Positions 1 to 10,316 of a DNA stretch of 64,000 nt are shown in pieces. Source of the DNA: Ogataea parapolymorpha DL-1 (Eukaryota > Ascomycota > Pichiomycetes > Pichiales > Pichiaceae); contig NC_027862.1 of NCBI RefSeq assembly GCF_000187245.1, forward strand, positions 1,240,001 through 1,304,000, in the 5' to 3' direction. The first letter of the stretch is position 1. The number at the start of each line of letters is the position of its first letter. The notes under the pieces were generated by a model, which saw nothing but the letters and a program-made list of their open reading frames with translations, was not told the origin of the DNA and ran no database searches. Both the position numbers and the translations under genes were made by a program.

Positions 1-273
1 CATCGCTTTGTTTGATTTTGATAGACACTCTCACAGAATTGATGCTTGGCTCAATGAGCACGCGCTCGTTCTCGTTTCTTGATATCATCATTGGGTTTAG
101 CAGCACCTCTGTTGTCTTCTTGTTTTCCACTTCGGGATAATTGTGACGCTCGACGATCTGAGACGAAAAGTTTTCTAGACAGAGTGCCACATTCAGCGAG
201 TGCCTAACTGCTGTGAGATACGGTTTGAGGGATTGAGACTGATGTTAGCACCATAAATGCCTAAACTTACCAT
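1..273 (-). CDS. ARC19: Arp2/3 complex subunit 4 (ARPC4/Arc19), 5' part, spliced
   Basis: Arc19 is the 20 kDa subunit of the Arp2/3 complex, which nucleates branched actin at endocytic patches. The first coding exon is only the ATG (273-271). After a 32-nt intron, exon 2 runs from 238 off the left edge of the window. The spliced reading begins [17 protein letters not shown] and continues through [11 protein letters not shown] and [19 protein letters not shown], which match the family almost residue for residue. About 80 of roughly 170 residues are present. It diverges from PRP40 with 80 bp between start codons, and the same two genes are divergent neighbours in S. cerevisiae. The truncation is only the window edge. 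Confidence 0.93.
239..270 (-). other. ARC19 intron, 32 nt, directly after the start codon
   Basis: On the minus strand the intron opens with GTAAGT (270-265), has a GCTAAC branch site and ends ATCAG at 239. Removing it joins the ATG to the conserved Ser-Gln-Ser-Leu start of Arc19. Only about five bases separate the branch sequence from the end of the intron, which is extremely compact. Confidence 0.88.
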
Positions 274-353
274 TTGGTGATAGAAGAGGTATTTGCTGTT
301 ATTCGGAAGAGATGGGTTTCGCACGAAAAAATTAATTTTCGAAGTCCTTGAGT

Positions 354-1730
354 ATGTGGAGCGAAGTGGTAGACGAGGAAGGTCGTGTTTACTACTACAA
401 CTCAGAGACTGAGCAGACGCAGTGGGAGAGACCTGAAGACTTGAAGGAGAGCAGGGTTGACGCTGCCTTAGAGAAGACAAAATGGCAGCGATACCTCACT
501 GACGAGGGCGAGGTCTACTACTACAACGAGGAAACAGAGGAGAGTGTTTGGACACTTCCGGACGAGGTGCGCAAACTCATAAACCCAACAACTGTTGAAG
601 AGCAGGAACCGGCCCAGGAGAATGGAGACAAGGTATTTGACTCTACAAAGATCGTGGATCTAAGCAGTTTCTTTACGGACGAGGAGCTCAGATGGGAAAA
701 GAATGCAGATGCAAAAACAGATCAATTTGTGCAAATGCTGGAAGATTACTCTGTAGGAACAGATTGGACATTTCAGCAGGTGATGGAACGGTGCATAGTG
801 GATAAGCGGTATTGGACTTTACCTGACTCGATTACGAGGAAGGAATGTTTTGAGGTTTATTTGCTTCGGAAAGCCGACGAGGAGTTCCGAGAGAAGGAGA
901 ACTCGCGCGAGAGTTACAGAAACGCATTTTTCCAGGTTCTGGACAATTACGATATAAAGTACTACACCCGATGGAACACATGTGCGAAACTCATCATGGA
1001 TGAGCCTATTTATTCACTTATACCACCCAAGATGAAACGGGAATTTTTTGAAGAGTACGTCGGTAAGCTGAAGCGTGCACGTGAGGCAGAGATCAAGGAG
1101 GCCAGGCGTAAACAACTCGAGGAAGTCGAGGTCATTCTGCGGGCGGAGCTCACACTAAGGTCGCAGGTGGACGATGCTTTCAAGACGCTAGATATGGAGC
1201 GCTTGCCCCATTTGAACAAACTAGATATTCTCACGATTTATGAAAGTATCGTGAACGAGTTGGAGAGATCATTCCAGGCCACGGTCGCTGAGAACAATAA
1301 AAAAAATTACAGAGCAGATAGGAAGGCCAGAGACGGTTTTAGACAGCTTCTGGAGGAGGTGAGCCAAAAAATTGAGTTCACAGCGAAATTGAGATGGCAT
1401 GAGCTCCTCCCATATATAAAGGATGATCCGCGATTCATCAATCTTTGCGGTAGAAAAGGCTCACTTCCAATCGATTTCTATTGGGATATTCTTGACAAGG
1501 AGAACCAAAGTTTGAAAGCCAAGCGAGACTTGGTGAAGCACATAGTTCCTACTGCTGATAACATGTCTCTTGAGGAGTTCACCAGAGTTGTTTCGCAGAA
1601 AGTGGACAATGTTTCAGAAAGCGACTGTCGACTCATAAGAGAGATGCTTTTGGAAGAAGGAAGACAAAAAGGCGAAGGAGACCGCAGAAAACGACTAATG
1701 ACGCTGGGTTACGGGGTAGCAAGAAGTTAA
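354..1730 (+). CDS. PRP40: U1 snRNP splicing factor Prp40 (WW + FF domains)
   Basis: Prp40 is a U1 snRNP protein that bridges the 5' splice site and branch-site factors and contacts the Pol II tail. Two WW domains lie at the N terminus (about residues 1-32 and 42-72, each with the YYYN core and paired tryptophans). A helical, charged region of FF repeats follows (about 115-440; visible cores include KYYTRWNTCAKLI and WHELLPYIKDDPRF). The protein is 458 aa, shorter than the S. cerevisiae protein (583 aa). The start is the ATG at 354; the frame is open slightly further upstream but only with a TTG. It is transcribed divergently from ARC19. Confidence 0.93.
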   Translation: MWSEVVDEEGRVYYYNSETEQTQWERPEDLKESRVDAALEKTKWQRYLTDEGEVYYYNEETEESVWTLPDEVRKLINPTTVEEQEPAQENGDKVFDSTKIVDLSSFFTDEELRWEKNADAKTDQFVQMLEDYSVGTDWTFQQVMERCIVDKRYWTLPDSITRKECFEVYLLRKADEEFREKENSRESYRNAFFQVLDNYDIKYYTRWNTCAKLIMDEPIYSLIPPKMKREFFEEYVGKLKRAREAEIKEARRKQLEEVEVILRAELTLRSQVDDAFKTLDMERLPHLNKLDILTIYESIVNELERSFQATVAENNKKNYRADRKARDGFRQLLEEVSQKIEFTAKLRWHELLPYIKDDPRFINLCGRKGSLPIDFYWDILDKENQSLKAKRDLVKHIVPTADNMSLEEFTRVVSQKVDNVSESDCRLIREMLLEEGRQKGEGDRRKRLMTLGYGVARS

Positions 1731-1752
1731 TGAGATATATAGATGTGTACTA

Positions 1753-2283
1753 TTATTCGTCCTGCACTAACGCAGATAGACCGAGTAATGCCATCAGGGC
1801 GTACTTGAAGTACACGTTCTCCGTAATGAGAATGGTAACATATCCCACTAGAGGCACGTATCCAAATACCCTCCCAAGAATATCTTTCTTTCTTTCGAGA
1901 TACTGCTGTCCGTAAGCGTATAGTGGTAGATCGTCTCGCTCGTTATTATCTCCTTTCGTCAGGAGCAGCTGCTTTTGCACTTTTTTCTTTGTCTTCCTGT
2001 CTTTCTCCATCACCCTGTGTTCTCTAACAACTCTATGCACAATTGGAATATCTTTTTCTTGCAACTTGTAGACAACAACGTCTCCTACTCCAACGTACTC
2101 TTCTCTATTCCAAAGAAACAGCACATCTCCTCGCTGAAAAGCTGGCTCCATAGATCCAGAAAGAACCACCACAATTGGAGAGTTCGACATGGTCACGATG
2201 GAGAATAGCTTCCAGAACGCAAAAGCGCTGGCCAAAACCATGGCCATGCTCAGACCCGAACCCAGCTGTTGACGTAAATTCAT
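1753..2283 (-). CDS. SEC11: Signal peptidase complex catalytic subunit Sec11
   Basis: This is the ER-membrane serine protease that removes signal peptides from secretory proteins. The 176 aa are typical for Sec11. One N-terminal membrane helix (about 12-33) is followed by the SGSMEP box with nucleophile Ser44. The histidine of the S26B-type dyad is His83 in IVHRVV, and a conserved GDNNERDD acidic box lies near 111-118. A second hydrophobic stretch sits at the C terminus. It ends 22 bp from the PRP40 stop (convergent) and is divergent from BET1, with 41 bp between this ATG and the ATG at 2325. Confidence 0.96.
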   Translation of the reverse strand: MNLRQQLGSGLSMAMVLASAFAFWKLFSIVTMSNSPIVVVLSGSMEPAFQRGDVLFLWNREEYVGVGDVVVYKLQEKDIPIVHRVVREHRVMEKDRKTKKKVQKQLLLTKGDNNERDDLPLYAYGQQYLERKKDILGRVFGYVPLVGYVTILITENVYFKYALMALLGLSALVQDE

Positions 2284-2324
2284 AGGAGAAAATAATAATA
2301 TTTTCTCGACGCGACGATACTCTT

Positions 2325-2863
2325 ATGAGCACAAAGTGAGTATTAATATTTGTCAACTAATGTCTAGTCGGTACTCTTCAAAAGCGCACCAGCGTGAAGG
2401 AAGAACAGCGCTTTTTTCCACGGTGTCTCAACCGGTATCTGCTGCACACTCTCCAATAAGAACGTACAACACATCCTCGGCCACGTCGCTGGATAATCTA
2501 CGCCGTCAGGAGGACCCTTTTGCTAGATCGTCTTCCCCCTACGATACAGCAGACTCAAAGAAACGAGACTACAATGCTTCGTTAATGTCACAGCTCGAGT
2601 CTCAAAACGACGAGACAGTGGACCTACTGGGTTCCAAAATAACAGCTTTGAAAAATCTCTCCATGATGATGGGCGACGAAATCAACAAAAGCAGATTCAA
2701 CCTCTCTGCTCTCGGGGGCGATATGGAACTGAGCAAAAACCGCATCAAGGCCAACCTCAATCGGATGGCCATAATGGCCGACAAGACAGGAATCAGCTGG
2801 AAAATATGGCTCCTGTTCTTCACAGTTATATTTTGGATATTTTTGTGGGTCTGGTTGTTTTAG
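2325..2863 (+). CDS. BET1: ER-Golgi Qc-SNARE Bet1 (probable 5' intron)
   Basis: Bet1 is a tail-anchored SNARE of ER-Golgi vesicle fusion. It has a Ser/Thr-rich N terminus, a SNARE heptad region (about 85-140, beginning MSQLESQNDE and including ALKNLSMMMGDEI) and a C-terminal membrane anchor (IWLLFFTVIFWIFLWVWLF). Two start models fit. Spliced: ATG at 2325, an 11-nt exon, a 32-nt intron (2336-2367: GTGAGT, CAACTAAT, CTAG), then exon 2 from 2368, giving 168 aa starting MSTNRYSS. Unspliced: ATG at 2360, inside that intron and in the same frame, giving 167 aa starting MSSRYSS. I prefer the spliced model because all splice signals are present and in frame, but cDNA is needed to choose. Confidence 0.88.
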
Positions 2864-2888
2864 GAAATATATGCCACTTGCTCATTAT

Positions 2889-3359
2889 TTAATCGGGTGA
2901 AGTCTTCGCGGGCTCCTCGTTTTTAGCATCGTCTTCCCTCAAATGGTGTGTACGCCCTCTCCAGGCAGCACTGCGGCCACCGCGTCCCCTCCCTCTGTGT
3001 GGGGGTGCACCCGAATACCGTCTGGCATTGGTGATTCCCGGATAATTGGTCCGTTTTGGAGTAACTGTCAAAGTACGTCCGCGGAATTCTGTGCCGTTCA
3101 TAGCAACAGCTTTTTGGGCACCTTCGTGCGTTTCAAACTCAACAAAAGCGTATCCACGAGGCTTCCCGGTGTGTTTATCATACAGGATGGTAATTCTGTT
3201 TATGACCCCACAATCATCAAGTAGCTCCTTCAGATCTCCGGGTAAAGCGGAATAGTCCACGTTGCCCAAATAAACAGACCGCGAGTCAATTTCCTGCTGG
3301 TTGCTAGGCTGGTTAGGAGCCAGTCTGGGTTGTTGCGGAGGCTGTTCGCTTTCTGACAT
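2889..3359 (-). CDS. SGN1: RRM protein Sgn1 (Pab2/PABPN1-like)
   Basis: This is a small cytoplasmic poly(A)-RNA-associated protein; S. cerevisiae Sgn1 is linked genetically to translation initiation. A single RRM covers about residues 28-105, with RNP2 VYLGNV and RNP1 RGYAFVEF, followed by the KRTNYPG segment typical of the Sgn1/PABPN1 group. The C terminus is Arg-Gly rich (RGRGRGG) and then acidic. The protein is 156 aa. I use the ATG at 3359; the frame can only be extended two codons with a GTG. Fission-yeast Pab2 is the other close relative; the PGI.NARRY context and small size favour Sgn1 in this lineage. Confidence 0.85.
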   Translation of the reverse strand: MSESEQPPQQPRLAPNQPSNQQEIDSRSVYLGNVDYSALPGDLKELLDDCGVINRITILYDKHTGKPRGYAFVEFETHEGAQKAVAMNGTEFRGRTLTVTPKRTNYPGITNARRYSGAPPHRGRGRGGRSAAWRGRTHHLREDDAKNEEPAKTSPD

Positions 3360-3474
3360 GGACACAAGATGATCTGGGGTAGAAGATTATCAGCAGCCGG
3401 CGTCTTAGACGATCGACGCGACTGGAACAGGAGAAAAAAAAATTCAAGTGCTAACTTATTTTTCATTTCTGATC

Positions 3475-4119
3475 ATGGTGTCCGTTCGTAAGCGTAAGAT
3501 GGCCAGATCGTCGGTCAAAAAGGCCACGAGACGCACGAAGGACAGACAAAGGCAAGTGAGGAATTTTGGGAACTCCATCATTGCGGCAAACTGGGATCCA
3601 AAGTTGTCTCTGTCACAGAACTATGAGAAAATGGGTTTGAAAGTGCGACTGTCACAACAAACTGGTGGAGTGGAAAAGAAAATCACCCCTCAGTTCCCCG
3701 AAAGCGATGATGAGTTTGTCGTTGATGAGACTGAGGAAGAGGAAGAAAAGAAAGACGAATCAAAGGACTCTTTAGACCCAGCAGACATCCCCGAAGGAAC
3801 AGCTAAACTTGTGCGTGATGATCAAGGAAATGTTATCAAAGTCATATATGGTACAAAGAAAATAACGCAGGAGGTTGAACAGGAAAAGCCTTCCACGGAA
3901 GTGGTCAAGAAACTTGAGGAGCTTGCTCAGCACAAGGTGGTAAAGGAACGCAAACAGAGCGCACGAGAGATTGATTGGCTAGCTGATCTGTACAATAAGT
4001 ACGGAGATGACTATGAAAAGATGAAATGGGACAAGAAACTCAACCCTTATCAGCACAGTGCTGGTGAGTTGAAAAAGAGAATCACTAAATGGAAGAAAAC
4101 CCAGGGCTTGAGCACATAA
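3475..4119 (+). CDS. NOP16: 60S ribosome biogenesis protein Nop16
   Basis: Nop16 is a nucleolar constituent of 66S pre-ribosomal particles. The N terminus carries the signature SVRKRKMARSSVKKATRR followed by IIAANWDPKLSLSQNYEKMGL, shared with S. cerevisiae Nop16. The middle is acidic (about 85-105), and the C terminus has the conserved REIDWLADLYNKYGDDYEKM segment. The protein is 214 aa. The start is the ATG at 3475; an upstream in-frame GTG was ignored. It is divergent from SGN1 across 115 bp containing a GATCGACGC element at 3411-3419. Confidence 0.94.
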   Translation: MVSVRKRKMARSSVKKATRRTKDRQRQVRNFGNSIIAANWDPKLSLSQNYEKMGLKVRLSQQTGGVEKKITPQFPESDDEFVVDETEEEEEKKDESKDSLDPADIPEGTAKLVRDDQGNVIKVIYGTKKITQEVEQEKPSTEVVKKLEELAQHKVVKERKQSAREIDWLADLYNKYGDDYEKMKWDKKLNPYQHSAGELKKRITKWKKTQGLST

Positions 4120-4471
4120 TACCATAGAAGAGCTCTATCAAGTTAATATATTGTTCGTATTGTTGCAGATGGAGCTATCTGTGGAGTAGCTTAGCGTAGG
4201 TGGGCGGTGCGTCAAGATCAAAGAGAGAATAGACAAAATATTTTGCGAGTTGAGCATCACTATTAATCTAGGTGGAAATTTCTGTTTTGTTGGCAAAGCC
4301 AACTAGTGTCCACCGCACATATACACTCGACCATGTCACCATTTGAGTGCCTGATCCAGTGTCCTGGGTCATGCCCTCCCAGAGGCATCGATTACGTAAT
4401 TGTTTAGTATCAAGCTTTTTTAAATCACCGTAGAGTTTACCTTTCAGCCAGTTTTGCTAGTATCGACTACG
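4120..4471. other. Intergenic stretch without a recognised gene
   Basis: These 352 bp between NOP16 and a small ORF contain no convincing coding exon. They hold several inverted repeats, the best being the nested stem at 4271-4314 listed separately. The stretch must include the NOP16 3' end and the promoter of the downstream ORF. Confidence 0.6.
4271..4322 (+). ncRNA. Possible 3' hairpin of an H/ACA-type snoRNA (tentative)
   Basis: An outer stem GGTGGA (4271-4276) / TCCACC (4309-4314) encloses an inner stem GTTGGC (4289-4294) / GCCAAC (4298-4303) with an asymmetric internal loop. An ACA follows at 4317-4319. Thirteen bases separate the upper stem from ACA, close to the spacing seen in H/ACA guide RNAs. 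A clean 5' hairpin and an H box next to the stem were not found (AGAATA at 4226-4231 is about 40 nt too far upstream). The assignment is weak; a regulatory hairpin is equally possible. Confidence 0.25.
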
Positions 4472-4732
4472 ATGTCATCCAATGAGGACGAAAAGGCACA
4501 CTGGAGCCGCCGGATACATGGAGTCCCAAGTGCTCACGTGGGGAACCAAATGGTGCAAATAACGACAAAGGTGTCAGAGAAGGATGAAAAGGTTTTCTCT
4601 TCATTCAAGACCGGGCTCAAGACTACGATACACAAATATGAGAAACAGAGCTCTGAACGACAAAAAGCTCACCACAGTACAGAAAAACACTTCCAGCAAG
4701 CATTGAACGATTCCGAATGGCTTGAAAACTAA
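4472..4732 (+). CDS. Small hydrophilic protein of unknown function
   Basis: This is an 86-aa ORF starting MSSNEDEKAHWSRR. It is hydrophilic, rich in Lys, Glu, Ser and His, with a probable amphipathic helix over about residues 35-80 and no signal peptide, membrane segment or Cys motif. I do not recognise a family. It ends only 4 bp before the MAS2 stop (convergent). The ORF is short enough that chance cannot be excluded, but an ATG start and the 350-bp upstream gap make a gene plausible. Confidence 0.5.
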   Translation: MSSNEDEKAHWSRRIHGVPSAHVGNQMVQITTKVSEKDEKVFSSFKTGLKTTIHKYEKQSSERQKAHHSTEKHFQQALNDSEWLEN

Positions 4733-4736
4733 CTAT

Positions 4737-6170
4737 TTACACGAACCAACCCTTCTTTGTTTTCTTATCGGTTCCCAAACCGGACTTGGCCAGAGTCTCA
4801 GCAACATCTCCAAAAGAGTCTCTATCGCCTTGGATAACAATGGTTGGCTTGCTTCCGGTAAGCACCCTCTTTGCAATATCTATAAGGTCATGTCTGGTGA
4901 TTCTATCAATCTTTTCGCACATCTCGAGTACGTCGACCCGTTTACCGTAGATCTGGACTTGACGACCCATGTCTTCCAATTGGACCATCTTACTTTCTAA
5001 ATTCATCATCAAGGACGACTTCAGCTGATTCTTGGATCGTTCGACCTCACTATCTGTGATTCCGCCATTTCTGACATTATCCTCCATTAAGAGCGAGAGC
5101 TCAAATCCAATCAGCTCGCCCATCACACGGTTCGCCTGTGGAATGCAACTCAAAGAGATGCCGAACAATCCACTGTCACTGAAGTTGTGAATGAAAGATT
5201 TGCACGACTCCACAAATCCATACTGGTTCAAGATTCGCGTGTATGCTCTAGAGTACATTCCTTTTCCAGGACCACCAGCAGAAAATGAGCCACCTCCACC
5301 GATGAGCATTTGCAAGGTAGCAAGCTTGTAGACCTCTTCGTCTTGAATGGGCACACCTTCGAAGCCAACGTGGATATGATGGAATTCCTGACCCATGTAA
5401 GCAAGCTCTTCAGGGTAAGGAGTCGAGAACTCTCCCCCTGTATACACTGCTGGGTCCTTGATAATCTCTGTGCTATTTCTGGCTTTGAAATCTTCGAGGT
5501 TTTTCAATGTAAGTTCCTCGGCTTTTTCAAAAGGTACACCGCTCATAGCCACCACCAGTCGATCAGGTCTATAGAACAAGTCTCTATATTGGCGCAATTT
5601 GGCCGATGTCACCTTGTCCAGCTCCTCCTGGGGGCAGAGTAGAGGACAACCCAAGTTTTTGCCGCTGTATGCTGTCTGTTGAAGGAGTTCTGGCAATATC
5701 ATGTCGCTTTGAAGCCACAGCTCATTCAGTTCATACCGCGCGTTGCTAATTTGCTCGTTTATCTCCTCGTCTAGCAATGCTGGTCTGGCAATTGTATCAC
5801 TCAAGAGCTTGAACATTTTGTCCACATCTTGGTTGAATACGCTTGCTTGATAAATAAGAGTCTCTCTTGATGACGCACACATATAGTTGCCGCCCAAGTG
5901 ATTTAGTTTCTCCACCATTTCCGCTCCAGACATTTCAGTAGTGCTTCTATATGCCATTTTATCCATCAGGTGCGAACACCCTGTTAAATCATATCTATCT
6001 TCGAATCTGGAGCCGGCATTAACATATAGTCCCACAGCACTGAAATGACTGGGAGTCTCGTCTACCACCAGCTTGATCCCGCTAGGTAAGGTTTTGATTT
6101 TTGTTTGCGATATGGTGCTCAGAGCACGCCGAGAAGGCTGTCTGCTTAGGGCAAGGATATGATTCAACAT
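4737..6170 (-). CDS. MAS2: Mitochondrial processing peptidase alpha subunit
   Basis: Alpha-MPP pairs with beta-MPP (Mas1) in the matrix and binds presequences so that the beta subunit can cleave them. The 477-aa protein begins with an Arg/Ser-rich matrix-targeting sequence (SRQPSRRALSTIS). The M16 N-terminal domain carries the degenerate CSHLMDKMAYRST where the beta subunit has the zinc-binding HxxEH, as expected for alpha. The glycine-rich substrate-binding loop GGGGSFSAGGPGKGMYSR lies near 291-308. The length matches Mas2 (482 aa). It is divergent from SCS7 across 300 bp. Confidence 0.96.
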   Translation of the reverse strand: MLNHILALSRQPSRRALSTISQTKIKTLPSGIKLVVDETPSHFSAVGLYVNAGSRFEDRYDLTGCSHLMDKMAYRSTTEMSGAEMVEKLNHLGGNYMCASSRETLIYQASVFNQDVDKMFKLLSDTIARPALLDEEINEQISNARYELNELWLQSDMILPELLQQTAYSGKNLGCPLLCPQEELDKVTSAKLRQYRDLFYRPDRLVVAMSGVPFEKAEELTLKNLEDFKARNSTEIIKDPAVYTGGEFSTPYPEELAYMGQEFHHIHVGFEGVPIQDEEVYKLATLQMLIGGGGSFSAGGPGKGMYSRAYTRILNQYGFVESCKSFIHNFSDSGLFGISLSCIPQANRVMGELIGFELSLLMEDNVRNGGITDSEVERSKNQLKSSLMMNLESKMVQLEDMGRQVQIYGKRVDVLEMCEKIDRITRHDLIDIAKRVLTGSKPTIVIQGDRDSFGDVAETLAKSGLGTDKKTKKGWFV

Positions 6171-6470
6171 TGTTCACAAACTTTTCGTAACGAAAACTCA
6201 AATTACAAGGGCGAAGCCGATCGTCGCGACTACAAAAAAAAAAAAAAATTTGGTGTAGATACCGGGCGGAGCGAATAGAAACAAACATAGCAGAAATTTA
6301 TTTATAAAGAAACAAAATCAGGACCACTTTTGATTCCAAATCATCCAGTCACTTTTGGTTTGCACCTTATACAAACACTTATTACCCTATCTCAGCGTTA
6401 TCGGTGTTGATTTGCTCGTTCTCCATCGCTTATAAAAAAATAACGTGATTTTTTTTCACATCATAGCCCG
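6171..6470. promoter_or_regulatory. Divergent promoter region MAS2 / SCS7
   Basis: These 300 bp contain no ORF of note. Visible elements are a GATCGTCGC motif at 6219-6227, a 15-A tract at about 6233-6247 just upstream of MAS2, and a short run of A (TATAAAAAAATAA) about 40 bp before the SCS7 ATG. The A tract is a likely nucleosome-depleted element. Confidence 0.5.
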
Positions 6471-7592
6471 ATGAATAACAGACGTCTACCACTCGTGTCT
6501 CGCAGACAATTTGAGGCCCATACTACTGTTAAGTCATGCTGGGTGACCCTATACAATAGAAATATCTACGATGTCACTGATTTCCTTGATGAACACCCGG
6601 CCGGCAGTGAATTAATTTTGGAGTATGCTGGTAAAGACATCACCCAAATCCTTGCCGATCCTAGCAGTCACACTCACTCCGAGAGCGCCTACGAGATGCT
6701 GAATGACGAAATGCTTATCGGATACTTGGCTACACCAGAAGAGGAAGAGGAACTTCTTTCTAAACATCAGAACATGGAAGTGATTCCGGACACAATTGAT
6801 CTGACTGAATTTGGTGATCTGCCTTCGGAGCAGCTGTTGAGCGTTAGAACAGATGTTGACGAAGACTATAGAAAGCACAAGTTCCTGGATCTCAACAAAC
6901 CATTACTTATTCAGGTCCTCACTGCCAACTGGACCAAGGAATTTTACCTTGACCAGGTTCACAGACCCAGACACTACGGGAAAGGCTCGGCCCCTCTTTT
7001 CGGAAACTTTTTGGAGCCTCTTTCGGTGACACCTTGGTATGTGGTTCCACTTATTTGGCTTCCAGTCAACTTCTACGTTTTCTACATCGGATTTGTCAAC
7101 CAGAACAAATTCTTGGCACTGGCTCTCTGGGCTCTAGGACTATTCGTGTGGACCTTGATCGAATACCTCATGCATCGGTTCCTTTTCCACATTGATAACT
7201 ACCTTCCAGAACACCAGCTTGCATTTACTGTTCATTTTCTGTTGCACGGTGTCCACCACTACCTACCTATGGACAAAAAAAGATTGGTGATGCCACCAAC
7301 ACTATTTATTGTTTTGTGCTATCCGTTCTACAAGCTTGTGTTTGCAATTTTGCCTTATTATGCTGCCTGCTCCGGATTTGCTGGAGGATTCCTTGGCTAT
7401 ATTCTTTACGACTGCACTCATTATATTCTCCACCATGCCAAGCTCCCAAAATACCTCCAGGATCTCAAGACTTACCATCTGGAGCACCATTATAAAAATT
7501 ATGAGCTTGGTTTCGGTGTCACCAGCAAATTCTGGGATCGTGTGTTTGGCACGCTTTTGAATCCTGAAGACGTGTACCAAAAGAGAAATTAA
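6471..7592 (+). CDS. SCS7: Sphingolipid alpha-hydroxylase (fatty acid 2-hydroxylase)
   Basis: This ER enzyme hydroxylates the very-long-chain fatty acid of ceramide at C2. Residues about 8-85 form a cytochrome b5 domain with the heme-ligand motif EHPAG (His42) and a second His near 67-69. After a linker come membrane helices and the di-iron hydroxylase histidine clusters HRFLFH, HGVHH, HYILHH and HLEHH. The length (373 aa) is close to S. cerevisiae Scs7 (384 aa). In S. cerevisiae SCS7 lies beside URA10 and RRN9, whose counterparts are also close here. Confidence 0.95.
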   Translation: MNNRRLPLVSRRQFEAHTTVKSCWVTLYNRNIYDVTDFLDEHPAGSELILEYAGKDITQILADPSSHTHSESAYEMLNDEMLIGYLATPEEEEELLSKHQNMEVIPDTIDLTEFGDLPSEQLLSVRTDVDEDYRKHKFLDLNKPLLIQVLTANWTKEFYLDQVHRPRHYGKGSAPLFGNFLEPLSVTPWYVVPLIWLPVNFYVFYIGFVNQNKFLALALWALGLFVWTLIEYLMHRFLFHIDNYLPEHQLAFTVHFLLHGVHHYLPMDKKRLVMPPTLFIVLCYPFYKLVFAILPYYAACSGFAGGFLGYILYDCTHYILHHAKLPKYLQDLKTYHLEHHYKNYELGFGVTSKFWDRVFGTLLNPEDVYQKRN

Positions 7593-7629
7593 ATAGTATT
7601 ATGATGATTATGGCTTATGGTTGATAAGT

Positions 7630-9481
<1,852 letters not shown>

Positions 9482-9515
9482 TCGTACTGAGAAATAGATT
9501 CTGATATACCGCTCT

Positions 9516-10283
9516 TTATGCTCTGATTCTCTGCACCTTTGGCTTTGGAATCTTGGGCGTAGATGTCTCTGTTTGTGGGGTCTTGATGTATGCCGACGCC
9601 GTTTGAGGATTTTTCATCGTCAACGGAGAATGTAGTGGAACAATAGTGTTCATCTTGAACTTCTTTACCTTACTCACCTCCATAGGCTCGTACCCCTGCA
9701 TTAGCTCTGGCGGACCTGGAAGCTCCTTGACAGTGTCCAAAGTGGTAGGATGATTTTCCAGGTATTCAGAAATTTTGAGTAATAGACCTCTCTTAGTTCT
9801 AATGGCAGGACTGACTTGTTGGCCTTTGAATTTAAGCCCCACTCTGACTCTTCCTGGGTTTCCAAAATCTTGTGGGTGGGATTTTTCAGGTTCCAGCACA
9901 GCTGTTAGGTTTAGGTGGCGGCATGCGTCCAAAATAGTTTTCGCAAGAGGGTTTTCAACACAGTGGTCCAAGGGCACCCGTCTCCCCTCCTTCACTGAAC
10001 GGTTCAGGTCAAAATAGCACGGGTATATCAGCTGCATGCTTTTCAGCTCAGCCAGTTCTTCCTCTGAAAGTTGGTCGTGGGTCCTCATTTGCTGGCGAAT
10101 GTCAGATGTCTCGCTGTTGAACGGAGGCTGAAAACCTTGGGGTTCCTGGTCTTGACTTCTCACCACACTTGGTTTGGGCTTGGCAGGAGCAATAGGAGTT
10201 CTCAAGTCAGGGTCGAACTCGGCCAAATCCATATCCAAATCGTCGACATCTTCGATGTCTTCTATATCCTCGAGTTTAGGCAT
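9516..10283 (-). CDS. SEC65: Signal recognition particle subunit Sec65 (SRP19)
   Basis: Sec65 binds SRP RNA and helps load Srp54 for cotranslational targeting to the ER. It is 255 aa, with an acidic N-terminal extension (EDIEDIEDVDDLDMD). The SRP19 domain is at about 83-185 (LIYPCYFDLNRSVKEGRRVP, then HPQDFGNPGRVRV and KRGLLLKISEYLE). The tail is basic. The gene ends 34 bp from the URA5 stop. Its ATG is only 33 bp from the RRN9 ATG on the other strand, so the two genes must share a minimal promoter. Confidence 0.93.
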   Translation of the reverse strand: MPKLEDIEDIEDVDDLDMDLAEFDPDLRTPIAPAKPKPSVVRSQDQEPQGFQPPFNSETSDIRQQMRTHDQLSEEELAELKSMQLIYPCYFDLNRSVKEGRRVPLDHCVENPLAKTILDACRHLNLTAVLEPEKSHPQDFGNPGRVRVGLKFKGQQVSPAIRTKRGLLLKISEYLENHPTTLDTVKELPGPPELMQGYEPMEVSKVKKFKMNTIVPLHSPLTMKNPQTASAYIKTPQTETSTPKIPKPKVQRIRA

Positions 10284-10316
10284 TGAGAAAAAAAATGATA
10301 TAATTTGTATTTTTTA

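Noticed and set aside
2336..2359. GTG start eight codons before the BET1 ATG at 2360
   Set aside because: Non-ATG starts are not expected here; the GTG is better read as a splice donor.
6233..6247. Poly-A tract as a retroposed sequence or transposon tail
   Set aside because: There are no flanking duplications or element remnants; A-tracts are common in yeast promoters.
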